From: Deinococcus multiflagellatus
GTDB lineage: Bacteria > Deinococcota > Deinococci > Deinococcales > Deinococcaceae
Assembly (NCBI RefSeq): GCF_020166415.1
Contig: NZ_JAIQXV010000012.1
Location: forward strand, 1-64,000
Direction: 5' to 3'
Length of the DNA: 64,000 nucleotides
The notes under the pieces are model-generated. The model saw nothing but the letters and a program-made list of their open reading frames with translations, was not told where the DNA came from and made no database searches. The position numbers were made by a program, and so were the translations under genes. Below, piece after piece: positions 8,538 through 16,534 of this stretch (position 1 is the first letter of the stretch; every line of letters starts with the position of its first letter).

Positions 8538-8960
8538 ATGCATGGACGCCACACCCAGGGCTTCACCCTGATCGAACTGCTGGTGGTCATCGCCATTATT
8601 GGCGTGCTGGCTGCGCTCCTGCTCCCGACCTTCAGCCAGTCGCAGCGCCGACCCCACGACGTCGCGGCCCTGCAATGTGGCCGGGCCATCATCACCGCAC
8701 AGACCGCCTACAAGATTGCCAACCAGACCTACGCCACCTCGCCGGGCGCGCTGGGCGCCGATGTCACTGAAGCCTGCCAGGGCATCGAGGTCCAGCCCTA
8801 CACGGCCGGCTTCGTGGCGGGCCCTGCGGTGGCCGGTGCCGGCACCATCGGCGCCAATGCCAGCCAGTACAACTTCTGGGTGTACAGCCGGCAGGGCACC
8901 CAGTCCTACTACACCAGCACCGGCGACAACCTGAAACTGTCGGTGTCGCACCGGTTCTAG
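8538..8960 (+). CDS. Type IV prepilin (last of array)
   Basis: A 140-residue prepilin with leader MHGRHTQG before [14 protein letters not shown], the ALQCGRAI cysteine and a second one in VTEACQG. It ends KLSVSHRF, without the NRLF tail. TGGAGA lies 7 bases before the ATG. A 71-base spacer separates it from the decayed copy. A strong hairpin follows, closing the array. Confidence 0.86.
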   Translation: MHGRHTQGFTLIELLVVIAIIGVLAALLLPTFSQSQRRPHDVAALQCGRAIITAQTAYKIANQTYATSPGALGADVTEACQGIEVQPYTAGFVAGPAVAGAGTIGANASQYNFWVYSRQGTQSYYTSTGDNLKLSVSHRF

Positions 8961-8968
8961 CGCGGCGC

Positions 8969-9003
8969 GGACAGGGCACCAGCCGTCGGCTGGTGCCCTG
9001 TCC
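8969..9003. terminator. Hairpin between pilin array and parB (bidirectional terminator candidate)
   Basis: A perfect 16-base-pair stem (GGACAGGGCACCAGCC with its complement) around a GTC loop. It lies between the convergent ends of the last pilin (8960) and parB (9010). No long T tract follows, so termination is inferred from position and stem strength. Confidence 0.65.
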
Positions 9004-9009
9004 CTGTGG

Positions 9010-9915
9010 TTACCGCTGAGGTGCGCGGGTTCGCTCCGGGCCCAGCAGGGCATTGAGCTCCTCAAGAAGCTGCTGGGCCCGGAGGGCGTCGTCGCCCTTC
9101 AACCGCGTCACCCGCCCCAGCTGCTTGCGGAGCGTGGCGGCCTGCAGGTCCAGAGGGCGGCGTGCCGGCGCCGCCGAGGCGCGCACCAGCTCCTGCACCT
9201 GCCGGGCACTGAGGCCTTCAGCGACGGCGCGCGCCAGCAGCGCCGCGCGCGCGGGCCCTTCCGGCAGCCGGACCAGTTCCCCCACCGCCTTGGCGTCCAG
9301 CTGCTTGCGCTGCACCGCCTGACGCTCGGCGGCCGTCATCTTCAGGATGCGGGCCCGCTGAAGGCTCCAGACGCTCACGCCGGTGCCGTACAGGCGGCGC
9401 AGCAGCGTCTCGGCCCCCAGGTCATCGGCCCGGCGCCCTTTGCGCACATCCTGCAGGTAGGCCACCACACCGTCCTCATCCCGCTGCAGGTGCCGGGCGA
9501 GCAACTTGAAGCCGACCAGGGTTTCGGTGACGAGGTCAAGATCCTCACGCTGGGCGTTCTCCAGCACCGCAATCTCTTCGGCCCGCTGAGCGTCAACGTC
9601 CAGGTAGATGACCGGAATGGTCTTGAGGCCCGCCAGGCCCGCAGCGGTCAGGCGGCGTTCCCCAGCCACCAGCAGAATCCGGGCCCTGTCACGCCGCACC
9701 AGGACCGGCTGCAGGACCCCAAACTCGCGGATGTTGTCGGCCAGCGCCTGCAGGGCCTGGGGCGTAAACGCCTCGTCGCCCAGCAGGCGCCGGGGGTTAA
9801 AGCCCGGCACCACTTCAATGGCGCTCAGGGCCAGCTCCGCGTCGGCCGGCGCGTCCTTCAGACCGGCGAGAAGGGCTTGGGCCCCAACCGCCGCGCGGGA
9901 AACGCCGCCTTTCAT
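9010..9915 (-). CDS. parB: ParB family partition protein
   Basis: A 301-residue ParB. The N-terminal nuclease-like/CTPase domain shows GERR at residues 85-88 and ENAQREDL at 119-126, the two signature motifs of ParB clamps. A helix-turn-helix-rich centre and a basic, helical C-terminal dimerisation region follow. It would bind parS-like sites on the plasmid, load as a CTP clamp and stimulate the partner ParA for segregation. Its ATG overlaps the end of the ParA gene (ATGA), so they form one operon. A parS site was not identified with confidence. Confidence 0.88.
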   Translation of the reverse strand: MKGGVSRAAVGAQALLAGLKDAPADAELALSAIEVVPGFNPRRLLGDEAFTPQALQALADNIREFGVLQPVLVRRDRARILLVAGERRLTAAGLAGLKTIPVIYLDVDAQRAEEIAVLENAQREDLDLVTETLVGFKLLARHLQRDEDGVVAYLQDVRKGRRADDLGAETLLRRLYGTGVSVWSLQRARILKMTAAERQAVQRKQLDAKAVGELVRLPEGPARAALLARAVAEGLSARQVQELVRASAAPARRPLDLQAATLRKQLGRVTRLKGDDALRAQQLLEELNALLGPERTRAPQR

Positions 9916-10931
9916 GGGGTCACCGGCTCGGCGGTGGTCGCCACCCCCAGTTCCCGCAGCAGGTCACGGGCCACGCGGCGAACGTCGTCGGTGATGTCGG
10001 CGGTCGGCTTGTGCTTGACCAGGGGCTTGCGGGCGCGCTGCGCGTCCATCATGAGCACACTGTCCCGGATCGGGCTGGAAACAGGGGCCACGGCAGCGTA
10101 CTCCTGCATCATGGCCAGCATGTCCTTGTACACATTGGTGGTCGACCGCACGCGGTTGGGAATGAACATGCGGATGCCCAGCCCGGGCGCGTAGGGCCGC
10201 GCACCTTTAACCAGCTTGACGATCTTGTCCAGGTTCTCGAACCCTTTGTCACCACTGATGGGCACGATCAGGTGGTCGGCGGCCGACACGGCGGCGTTGA
10301 GCAGCGGGGTGATCCCGGGCTTGGTGTCGATCAGGATGAAGTCGTACAGGGGCGCAATGTCGTCGACCGCTTCGCGCAGGTTGCCCATCTTGGTGAGGTC
10401 CGCGCCGATCTTCTGATCGGCCTCGTACAGGGCGTCATTGGACACCCAGACGTCCACCCCAAAGATCTGAAGGGGCGGGCCCAATCGCGGCTGGTCGTCG
10501 TTCTCGAACGCACTCAGAATGGTGTGCTCGCGCTGGTACCCCGGCAGTTCCGCGCGCTCCAGACCGTCCACCGGGTCGTGGAATCCGAGGTTCTTGGTCA
10601 GGGAGCCCTGAGGGTCGGAGTCGATCAGCGCCACCTTAAAGCCCTGATCGGCGAGGGTCAGGGCCAGTTCGCGCGTGATGGACGTCTTGCCTTCTCCGCC
10701 CGAAATGTTGCTGACGACGATGCGGTGTGCCATGTACTGCTCCTTTGTGATTGGGTGGGCGTCCAGGCGCAGGAGCGCCTGATAGTCGGCGAGCGGCACC
10801 AGCGCAGCAACGGGGTCGGTGTAACGCTCAATCAGGACGCGCTCTCCACGCTCCACCCGTTGCAGGACGTCTGCGAGCGCGGCCCGAAGGTCACGCGTTT
10901 TCACGGCGTGAGGCGTCTTCGGCGTTGGCAT
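9912..10931 (-). CDS. parA: ParA partition ATPase with fused Phd/YefM-type N-terminal domain
   Basis: The open frame encodes 339 residues. Residues 1 to about 60 look like a Phd/YefM antitoxin DNA-binding domain (KTRDLRAALADVLQRVERGE, then PVAALVPLADYQALL). From Met67 it is a standard ParA: Walker A SGGEGKTS, Walker A-prime LIDSDPQGS, and FILIDTKPG. An internal ATG at 10733 has AAAGGAG at proper distance, so a short ParA of 273 residues may also be made. Family knowledge: P1-type ParA proteins carry an N-terminal DNA-binding domain for autoregulation, but it is not of Phd type. Two TGTACA-type palindromes lie just upstream. Confidence 0.82.
   Translation of the reverse strand: MPTPKTPHAVKTRDLRAALADVLQRVERGERVLIERYTDPVAALVPLADYQALLRLDAHPITKEQYMAHRIVVSNISGGEGKTSITRELALTLADQGFKVALIDSDPQGSLTKNLGFHDPVDGLERAELPGYQREHTILSAFENDDQPRLGPPLQIFGVDVWVSNDALYEADQKIGADLTKMGNLREAVDDIAPLYDFILIDTKPGITPLLNAAVSAADHLIVPISGDKGFENLDKIVKLVKGARPYAPGLGIRMFIPNRVRSTTNVYKDMLAMMQEYAAVAPVSSPIRDSVLMMDAQRARKPLVKHKPTADITDDVRRVARDLLRELGVATTAEPVTP
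10740..10746 (-). promoter_or_regulatory. Internal ribosome-binding site inside the Phd-ParA frame
   Basis: AAAGGAG on the minus strand, 6 bases before the ATG at 10733 (MAHRIVVSN). It could give a short ParA without the Phd-like domain. There is no stop codon between the Phd-like segment and this ATG, so fusion and short form are both possible. Confidence 0.6.
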
Positions 10932-10945
10932 AGCGGTATCTTAAA

Positions 10946-10986
10946 AAAAGATGTACATCTTTTGCAAGACAAGAGGTACATCTTTT
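10946..10986 (-). promoter_or_regulatory. Two TGTACA-type palindromic operators of the par operon
   Basis: The first site, AAAAGATGTACATCTTTT (10946-10963), is a perfect 18-base palindrome. The second, AAGAGGTACATCTTTT (10971-10986), is an imperfect copy. Centres are 23 bases apart, about two helical turns. YefM/Phd-type antitoxins are known to recognise TGTACA-core palindromes, which matches the Phd-like domain at the start of the gene these sites precede by 15 bases. Confidence 0.7.
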
Positions 10987-11122
10987 CGGCGCAGCCGCAC
11001 GCGGTGCCCTACCGTCCGAGTGACCCAGTTCGGCCGTCTCTCTGCTGGCCGGGCGCCGACTTTGGGACCAGTCACTGCTTGGGCACCCATTCTTGGATTA
11101 CCGTGTAGGAAGGAGGCAGCGC

Positions 11123-13267
11123 GTGACGACCCGGGCGATTCCAGCGCACTTCACAGCTGAGCAGGAGCATTTCATGACCGTCGTCCGCGACACGGGGCGG
11201 CATGTCTTCTTGCGCGCCACCGCCGGCGCCGGGAAAACCACCACCCTGGTCGAAGCCGCCTGGCACCTGGGGCGCGGCGTGTACTTCGCCTACAACAAGC
11301 ACGCGGTCAGCGACCTGCAGGCCCGGCTTCCACCCCGGATGCGGGCCATGACCCTGCACGCCCACGGGTACCGCCTCCTGCACGACGTCGCCTCGGGCCC
11401 AGTCCAGCTGCACGACGACAAAGCCCGGCAGGTCGCGGCCCTGACCGTCACGGGGACGCGCAAGGTGTTGAGCGCGGCCGCGCGCGCCTGGAGCATCGCC
11501 CGTGAGGAACACTGGCTGACCCTGGACGACACCCAGGCCCAACAGCTTGCCGACCGCGCCGAGTGGGAAGGCAGACCCGAGGTGCTGGTCACCCTCATTC
11601 CGGCGATGCACGAGGTCGGCGGGCGCCTGTGGGAGGCGCAGCGCCTGGCCGACTTCACCGACATGCTGTGGCTGCCCGCCACGAGAGGGTACGGCGCCGC
11701 CTCGGTGCCGCTGGCCCTGGTGGACGAGGCCCAGGACCTGACCCCGCTGCGCCAGCAGTATGTGCTGCACCTTCTGGGGCTCACGGGGCATCACGACCGC
11801 CCCGGGCGCCTGATCTTCGTCGGGGACAGCGACCAGGCGATCTACGTCTGGAGCGGCGCAGACCGGGAGGCGCTGAGCCGCCTGAAACACGCTGTGGACG
11901 CAGTCGAACTGCCCCTGAGCGTGTCCTTCCGCTGCCCGCAGGAGGTGGTGCGCTACGCGCGGGCCCACAGCGACTTTATTCGGCCCGCACCGGGCGCCAA
12001 CCCCGGCCGCGTCGAGCACATCAGCGCGGAGGGCGCCACCTACACGCGGGGCGACGTGGTGCTGTGCCGCACCAACGCGCCCCTGATTCGTCTGGCCCTG
12101 GAGTTGATGGCCAAGGACGTCAGCGTGGCGGTCACTGGCCGCGACCTGGCCCAGCGGCTCAGGGAGGGGCTGGAAGGAACCTTACCCGCCCAGGGCCCGT
12201 TTGCCAACGACGCCGTGACGGACCTGGTGCGGGCGTACCTCGCCCCCTTGGCGGACCCCCTGGCCACCCGCGCGGCCGACGGCGACCAGGGGGCCAGGCG
12301 CGCCCTGACCGAACTGCTCGATGTCGCCCGCTGCTTGCGCTATATCGCCTGGGTCGTGTCGAGGGGCACCGGGGAAGGGACGCGGGAAGACGCCCTGACA
12401 CTCCTCGCCCAGCTGTGCCGGGACGACGGGGACGCCGATGTGCTGCTGACCTCCGTGCACCGCGCCAAGGGCAAAGAATGGCCCCGGGTGACCATCCTGT
12501 ATCCGGAACTCATGCCCATGAGCCAGGGCGACCCCGTCGAAGAGCGCGCCGTGCAGTTCGTGGCGGTGACGCGGGCACAGCAGGTGCTGCGCTTTGCCTA
12601 TGGAGCTGAACGCTGGGCGGTGCAGGACTTCGTCTCGCCGGGCATCTTGCCCGCGACGGAAGGTGCCCGGCCGGTGCCGAGCCCGGCGCCTGCATTGGGT
12701 GTTCCCAGCGCAGGCGCGGCTCTGTCAGCGGCGCCCCGCGTGGACCCGGCGGCCGCCGCCAGCATGGCCGAGGTCCCCACGCTGCCCCAGCGGCGTGGCC
12801 CCCGGGTGGCCCAGCTCACGGATCCCCGGGGCACCTTGCCCCTCCTGGGGGGCGAGACCCCCATTCCACTGGACCTGCTCAAAGAGCGCCTGCAGGCCCT
12901 GGCCGAGGAACACCGGCGCCTGCTGCGCAGTTGGGCGGAAGAGGGGTTGACGCTGTTGGGCGGCGTCGAGGCACCGTTCGTGGCCATCCACCTCCCGCAC
13001 CTGGAACTGTTTGAGCGGGCGGCGCGGCAGGCCAGGGTCGCCGTCCCCCCGCCGCCCGGCACAGGCATCGCCGTATGTGTCTACGAGGGGCCCCTGCTGC
13101 GTGTGCGGCTGGCCCGGAAGCTGCGCGTCACCCGGCGGGCCATCCGTTTGAGTCTGGGCGAACAGGAACTCAAATTCGACCGCGCCAGTGGCGAGCTGCT
13201 CAACGGCGCCGCGCCCATGACGCCGTTCATCCTGCCGGCCGAGCTCAGCCGTCTCCAGGCGAGTTAA
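11123..13267 (+). CDS. UvrD/Rep-like superfamily 1 DNA helicase
   Basis: A 714-residue SF1 helicase. Walker A is ATAGAGKTTT at residues 32-41, motif II is VDEAQDLTPL near residue 205, motif III is FVGDSDQAIYVWSGA, motif IV is VSFRCP, motif V is TSVHRAKGKEW and motif VI is FVAVTRAQQVL. The first 480 residues are a compact helicase; the last 230 are Pro/Ala-rich and then an unfamiliar region. It would unwind DNA 3'-5', in plasmid replication, repair or transfer. GTG 11123 is chosen because AGGAAGGAGG lies just upstream. Divergent from the par operon. Confidence 0.85.
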   Translation: MTTRAIPAHFTAEQEHFMTVVRDTGRHVFLRATAGAGKTTTLVEAAWHLGRGVYFAYNKHAVSDLQARLPPRMRAMTLHAHGYRLLHDVASGPVQLHDDKARQVAALTVTGTRKVLSAAARAWSIAREEHWLTLDDTQAQQLADRAEWEGRPEVLVTLIPAMHEVGGRLWEAQRLADFTDMLWLPATRGYGAASVPLALVDEAQDLTPLRQQYVLHLLGLTGHHDRPGRLIFVGDSDQAIYVWSGADREALSRLKHAVDAVELPLSVSFRCPQEVVRYARAHSDFIRPAPGANPGRVEHISAEGATYTRGDVVLCRTNAPLIRLALELMAKDVSVAVTGRDLAQRLREGLEGTLPAQGPFANDAVTDLVRAYLAPLADPLATRAADGDQGARRALTELLDVARCLRYIAWVVSRGTGEGTREDALTLLAQLCRDDGDADVLLTSVHRAKGKEWPRVTILYPELMPMSQGDPVEERAVQFVAVTRAQQVLRFAYGAERWAVQDFVSPGILPATEGARPVPSPAPALGVPSAGAALSAAPRVDPAAAASMAEVPTLPQRRGPRVAQLTDPRGTLPLLGGETPIPLDLLKERLQALAEEHRRLLRSWAEEGLTLLGGVEAPFVAIHLPHLELFERAARQARVAVPPPPGTGIAVCVYEGPLLRVRLARKLRVTRRAIRLSLGEQELKFDRASGELLNGAAPMTPFILPAELSRLQAS

Positions 13268-13309
13268 AGCAGCACGGTTTCACGCGTCACGGCGCGCTAG
13301 GATGCCCGC

Positions 13310-13372
13310 ATGACCGGGCAGCGCCTGCACCTCCGCACGAAGGAAATGCACCTCGCTTACGCCCCCGGGTGA
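13310..13372 (+). other. Very short ORF behind a consensus leaderless promoter (possible gene remnant)
   Basis: TAGGAT at 13298-13303 lies exactly 6 bases before an ATG that opens a 20-residue frame (MTGQRLHLRTKEMHLAYAPG) ending at 13370-13372. The frame ends close to the 3' end of the integrase gene. It may be the head of a gene cut by integration, or chance. No family can be assigned. Confidence 0.25.
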
Positions 13373-13419
13373 CGAGTCAGGTTGAGCGCCTCGGATGGTC
13401 TCTCTTCGGCTTAGCTGAC

Positions 13420-14412
13420 CTACCATCCGGCCAGATCATCCTTGAGGTCATCGGCGGCCAGCTGCGCGTAGCCTTTTCGCGTCGTATCGACACTTTCATG
13501 CCCCAGGTGCGCCGCCACCCGGCCAAAGTCCTTGATCTGCCGGAGCAGGCGAGTGCCGGCATACTTCCGCCCCGGGTGAAAGCCTCTGAACGGAACGCCC
13601 GCTGCCTGAAACGCCTTCTCCACGTGGTAGCGGGCGGTCATCATGTGGCCGTACCGAAAAACGTGCTCGCGAGGTGTGGTGCGCTTGCCGTCACTGTGAT
13701 CCGGTCCACCGGGGCCGTACATCCCCCGGTAGTGCCGGGCCGCGCGCGCAAGACTGGTGCTCATGGCCACCAGCCTCGCCTTGCGCCCTTTGCCACTGCG
13801 CACATGCAGGCGCCGACCCGCTTCATCCACGTCGTCCCACTGCAGCGCCAGCGCCTCACTGATGCGCAACCCGGCATGTGCGGTGACGAAGAGCAGGAAC
13901 TTCACGTGCACGTCGGCGTGATCCAGCACGTCGGCCAGCTCGTCTTCGGAGTAGGGGGGGCGCTTGACTATGCCCGGCGTGCGGTCCTTGGGCACCTTGG
14001 CGTCCCTGAAGGGGTCGGCGTCGGTGGCCCCGGCCCAGCGCAGGGCGCGGTACAGGCACCCGGCCGCCGCGACCTTGAGCTGCACCCCTGCTGGTTTCCG
14101 GCCACTGGCAAGCATGTAGTTGATGTAGCCCTGGGCGTCATGCCGGCCCGGCCGCAGGAGGTTCACCGCCTGATCGGTGGCGTACTCGAGAAACTGCCGG
14201 GCGCCAAGTTCGTAGGCTTCAATGGTCCGGGAGCTGGTCAGCACACCACTGCCACCTTGGTGGGCCAGGTAGGCGGTGGTGAGGGACACCAGGGCGCCGA
14301 CATCCTTTTCGCCAGCGGCCTTCACGGCGCGGCGGCGCAGTTCATCGTCATGCAGATTCGTCCATTCCCGAGTTTGCGCGAGGAGGTCACCTTGGTATTG
14401 AGCGAGAGTCAC
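13420..14412 (-). CDS. Tyrosine recombinase/integrase
   Basis: A 330-residue tyrosine recombinase with an N-terminal SAM-like core-binding domain (residues about 45-150, SRTIEAYELGARQFLEYA) and a C-terminal catalytic domain. Catalytic residues: Arg in AGLRISEAL, Lys in GKGRKAR, His and Arg in HPGRKYA, His in LGHES and the Tyr in KGYAQL. It resembles XerD-like plasmid or island integrases and could resolve multimers or insert an element. The ATG overlaps the end of the upstream HExxH gene (ATGA), so both form one unit. No attachment site was recognised. Confidence 0.82.
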   Translation of the reverse strand: MTLAQYQGDLLAQTREWTNLHDDELRRRAVKAAGEKDVGALVSLTTAYLAHQGGSGVLTSSRTIEAYELGARQFLEYATDQAVNLLRPGRHDAQGYINYMLASGRKPAGVQLKVAAAGCLYRALRWAGATDADPFRDAKVPKDRTPGIVKRPPYSEDELADVLDHADVHVKFLLFVTAHAGLRISEALALQWDDVDEAGRRLHVRSGKGRKARLVAMSTSLARAARHYRGMYGPGGPDHSDGKRTTPREHVFRYGHMMTARYHVEKAFQAAGVPFRGFHPGRKYAGTRLLRQIKDFGRVAAHLGHESVDTTRKGYAQLAADDLKDDLAGW

Positions 14413-15206
14413 GAAACCTCACCCGCGTCGCCTTGATCGGTCCACAAGTCGGTGCTCTCAAGAAGTGCTGCACGGAAAGCGCGGTCATTCATCTTCAGTA
14501 ATTCGGCGAACGTCCAACGCTGGAGGCGAATCAGTTCATTTGCCAACGCGTAACAATGTAGACCGCTGTCACGAGAATCAGTGAAATCAACAATTTCGTC
14601 ATACAAGTCCAAGTTGTCCCGGTCCTCTTCTTCAATCAGGAAGCGATGGACTGTTTCCTTTGCTTGAGGAGGGCAGCTCTTATTATGGGTGAGATACGTG
14701 AAGCCACAGCAGTCTGCGACCAACTGTTCAGCCAATATTTCCTCAAGCAGCCAATTCGCCATAGGGAACCCATCCTTGGACGGGCCATTCATGTACTTAA
14801 GATGGTGACCGAATTCGTGGATCAAAGTGGCAGACAGCCGTTGTGGATCGGAAACAGCGCACAGCAGCAGGATCATCGGGCGTCCGCCAGAGGTGTATCG
14901 GCCATGAACGCCTTGGACTTCTGGAAGCGTTGTGAACAGGTCAGCGTTGACCTGGCGAATCAGAATATCCAAGTCGTAACATTCGTCGTAAAAAGGCAAT
15001 GGGGGCATCCACCGCCGATGTAATACTTCGGCGTCATGTTTCAGGATGGGCATGTGGGCATGGATGTCCGCTGTAAGCCGTGGGTCGTCACTTAGTGGCA
15101 CGAGGTCAAAGTCCCTGACGTCTTCAAACCAGTGTGCGACCTCAGCCGCAACGGGGTGGTCAGTGGAGTCAAAATGCCATCGGAGTTCAGGGAACACACG
15201 GGTCAC
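14409..15206 (-). CDS. Putative zinc metallopeptidase (HExxH protein)
   Basis: A 265-residue protein with LIHEFGHHLKYM near residue 130, a full HExxH zinc-binding motif, and a downstream Glu-rich helix (LLEEILAEQLVADCCG) that may supply the third ligand. The rest has no recognised family. Base composition is less GC-rich than neighbouring genes, which hints at transfer with the integrase. The start is GTG, next to an AT-rich upstream region. Overlap with the integrase suggests a two-gene module in which proteolysis and recombination are linked, but the link is inference. Confidence 0.6.
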   Translation of the reverse strand: MTRVFPELRWHFDSTDHPVAAEVAHWFEDVRDFDLVPLSDDPRLTADIHAHMPILKHDAEVLHRRWMPPLPFYDECYDLDILIRQVNADLFTTLPEVQGVHGRYTSGGRPMILLLCAVSDPQRLSATLIHEFGHHLKYMNGPSKDGFPMANWLLEEILAEQLVADCCGFTYLTHNKSCPPQAKETVHRFLIEEEDRDNLDLYDEIVDFTDSRDSGLHCYALANELIRLQRWTFAELLKMNDRAFRAALLESTDLWTDQGDAGEVS

Positions 15207-15527
15207 AATTCAAGATATCTTCTCTAATACGGGTTAGAGCAGAGAAGAGGGCGACTAAGCGGCAGCCTCGTAGCCACGGTTCGCGCTGTCGAAAGACCGG
15301 AGGAAAAAACACTGTGATGGACGGCATCGCCAGGAGCGCCCTCACAGGAGGGCCAGGAAGGCCCCTGCAAAGAGTTTTGAGGGGTCTAGTACCCCCCAGC
15401 TCACTGCTGAGCAATTGTGGCCAAGAGCAGATTTACTTGAAAAAGTTTTAAAATGTGCCGGTCATCTTCCCGGTCCCCTGGTTCCCGACCTACACTGCCC
15501 CAACGACGCCTCAAGGAGGACGTGCCC
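15207..15527. other. Intergenic region without a supported gene
   Basis: AT-richer stretch between the HExxH gene and the next orphan gene. Its left end must hold the promoter of the minus-strand module and its right end (TTGAAAAAGTTTTAAAAT around 15436) probably the promoter for 15528. A 44-codon forward frame with GTG start at 15315 is present but has no other support. Confidence 0.4.
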
Positions 15528-15950
15528 ATGCCTACGGATCAAACGCCGGTCAACGCCTCATTGTGGACCGTGTTGCAGCCCCCGCCGAATGCCGACCCCT
15601 CTGGCCCACGCCATGTGTATGTCCTCGAACAGGGCCAGTACCGGGTCCAGGCCCTCACCCCAGCACAGGACCTGCCGGACTTCTGGTGGCGGGCCAGGGG
15701 CCGGCTGGTGGACACGTTCATTCTGGACGGCACCTTCGAAGGCCTCCACGTGATCATCACGTTTTTTCAGTTCTACGCGCCCCGCGACGAGGTGTTCCAG
15801 ACCGCGCACATCACGGAATCGGGATGGACCATTCTGGCCCGGGCAGCCGACGCCGACGCCGCGCGGCGCCATCACCAGGAGGCCGTGGCCCATTTGAAGA
15901 CCACCACGCCGCGCGCGGCCCAGGAAGACGCGCTGCCCAGCTGGCTTTGA
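15528..15950 (+). CDS. Orphan protein with FWWRARGR/FFQFYA motif (paralog of 38892 gene)
   Basis: A 140-residue soluble protein of unknown function. Residues about 44-90 contain DFWWRARGR, VIITFFQFYAPRDEVFQTAH and a WTILARA block, which recur almost unchanged in the protein at 38892-39272. AAGGAGGA precedes the ATG. It ends 9 bases from the convergent HD-GYP gene. Both paralogs lie beside pilus genes, so a role near the pilus or its regulation is possible; this is inference only. Confidence 0.6.
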   Translation: MPTDQTPVNASLWTVLQPPPNADPSGPRHVYVLEQGQYRVQALTPAQDLPDFWWRARGRLVDTFILDGTFEGLHVIITFFQFYAPRDEVFQTAHITESGWTILARAADADAARRHHQEAVAHLKTTTPRAAQEDALPSWL

Positions 15951-15959
15951 CGCGCCGGG

Positions 15960-16508
15960 TCAGCTCGCCACACGAATGCCGACCATTTCGCCCAGCGCGG
16001 CCAGCGCCCACTGGGGCAGCGCTTCCTGGCAGGTAAGCCGGTAGGCCTCAGCTGGGGTGTGGGCTGGCCGGTACGGCCGGTGCGACTGCAGGGCGTCATA
16101 CACATCGGCGGCGGCCAGCACGGCCGCCAGGGCCGTCAGGCGCGTCTCCCCGTTCGGGTACCCGCCGCCCCCTTCCCGCTCATGGTGCTGCGCCACCGCT
16201 TGATACACCGTGGCGGGCGCCGCTGGCCACAGGGCCGAGAGAATCGCCAGTCCTTCCGGCACATGGCGCCGCATCAGCTGCTGCTCGTCGGGCGAGAGCG
16301 GGCCCGGCTTGTTGAGCACACTCAGCGGCACCGCCAACTTGCCCACGTCGTGCACGGCGCCTGCCAGTGTGGCCACCTGCACGTCCAGGCCCAGGCGAAG
16401 CGCGACGCCGCCGCACAGCTGCGCCACCCGCCAGCCATGATCATCGCCCAAGCAGTCCAGCGCAGAAAGAAGAGCCGTGGGCAGCACGGTACGGGCATCA
16501 AGCGTCAT
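15960..16508 (-). CDS. HD-GYP domain phosphodiesterase-like protein
   Basis: A 182-residue stand-alone HD-GYP domain. It has VHDVGKLAVP (HD pair), MRRHVPEGLAIL (His), QHHEREGGGGYPNG (HHE and GYP) and the C-terminal AAADVYDAL motif. HD-GYP enzymes hydrolyse cyclic di-GMP; all visible metal ligands are present. There is no sensor or receiver domain. The gene is preceded by a copy of the ACCAGCGCCCC promoter shared with the pilus operons, suggesting it tunes c-di-GMP during pilus use. An in-frame extension to 17261 on this strand runs through the next gene and is a shadow. Confidence 0.78.
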   Translation of the reverse strand: MTLDARTVLPTALLSALDCLGDDHGWRVAQLCGGVALRLGLDVQVATLAGAVHDVGKLAVPLSVLNKPGPLSPDEQQLMRRHVPEGLAILSALWPAAPATVYQAVAQHHEREGGGGYPNGETRLTALAAVLAAADVYDALQSHRPYRPAHTPAEAYRLTCQEALPQWALAALGEMVGIRVAS

Positions 16509-16515
16509 GCTCCCC

Positions 16516-16534
16516 ACAATCAAGGGGCGCTGGT
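16516..16534 (-). promoter_or_regulatory. ACCAGCGCCCC-N3-A-N3-T promoter of the HD-GYP gene
   Basis: Exact core on the minus strand at 16534-16524, A and T in the conserved places, then 7 bases to the ATG at 16508. It overlaps the 3' end of the upstream DUF2227-like gene. Confidence 0.7.

Noticed and set aside
8270..8770. Long frame running from the pilin pseudogene into the next pilin
   Set aside because: It starts as a pilin but becomes Pro/Arg-rich after the 32-base duplication and overlaps the real pilin at 8538 in another frame.
15315..15451. 44-codon forward frame in the spacer before the 15528 gene
   Set aside because: Weak start context and no recognisable protein features; kept only as a note.
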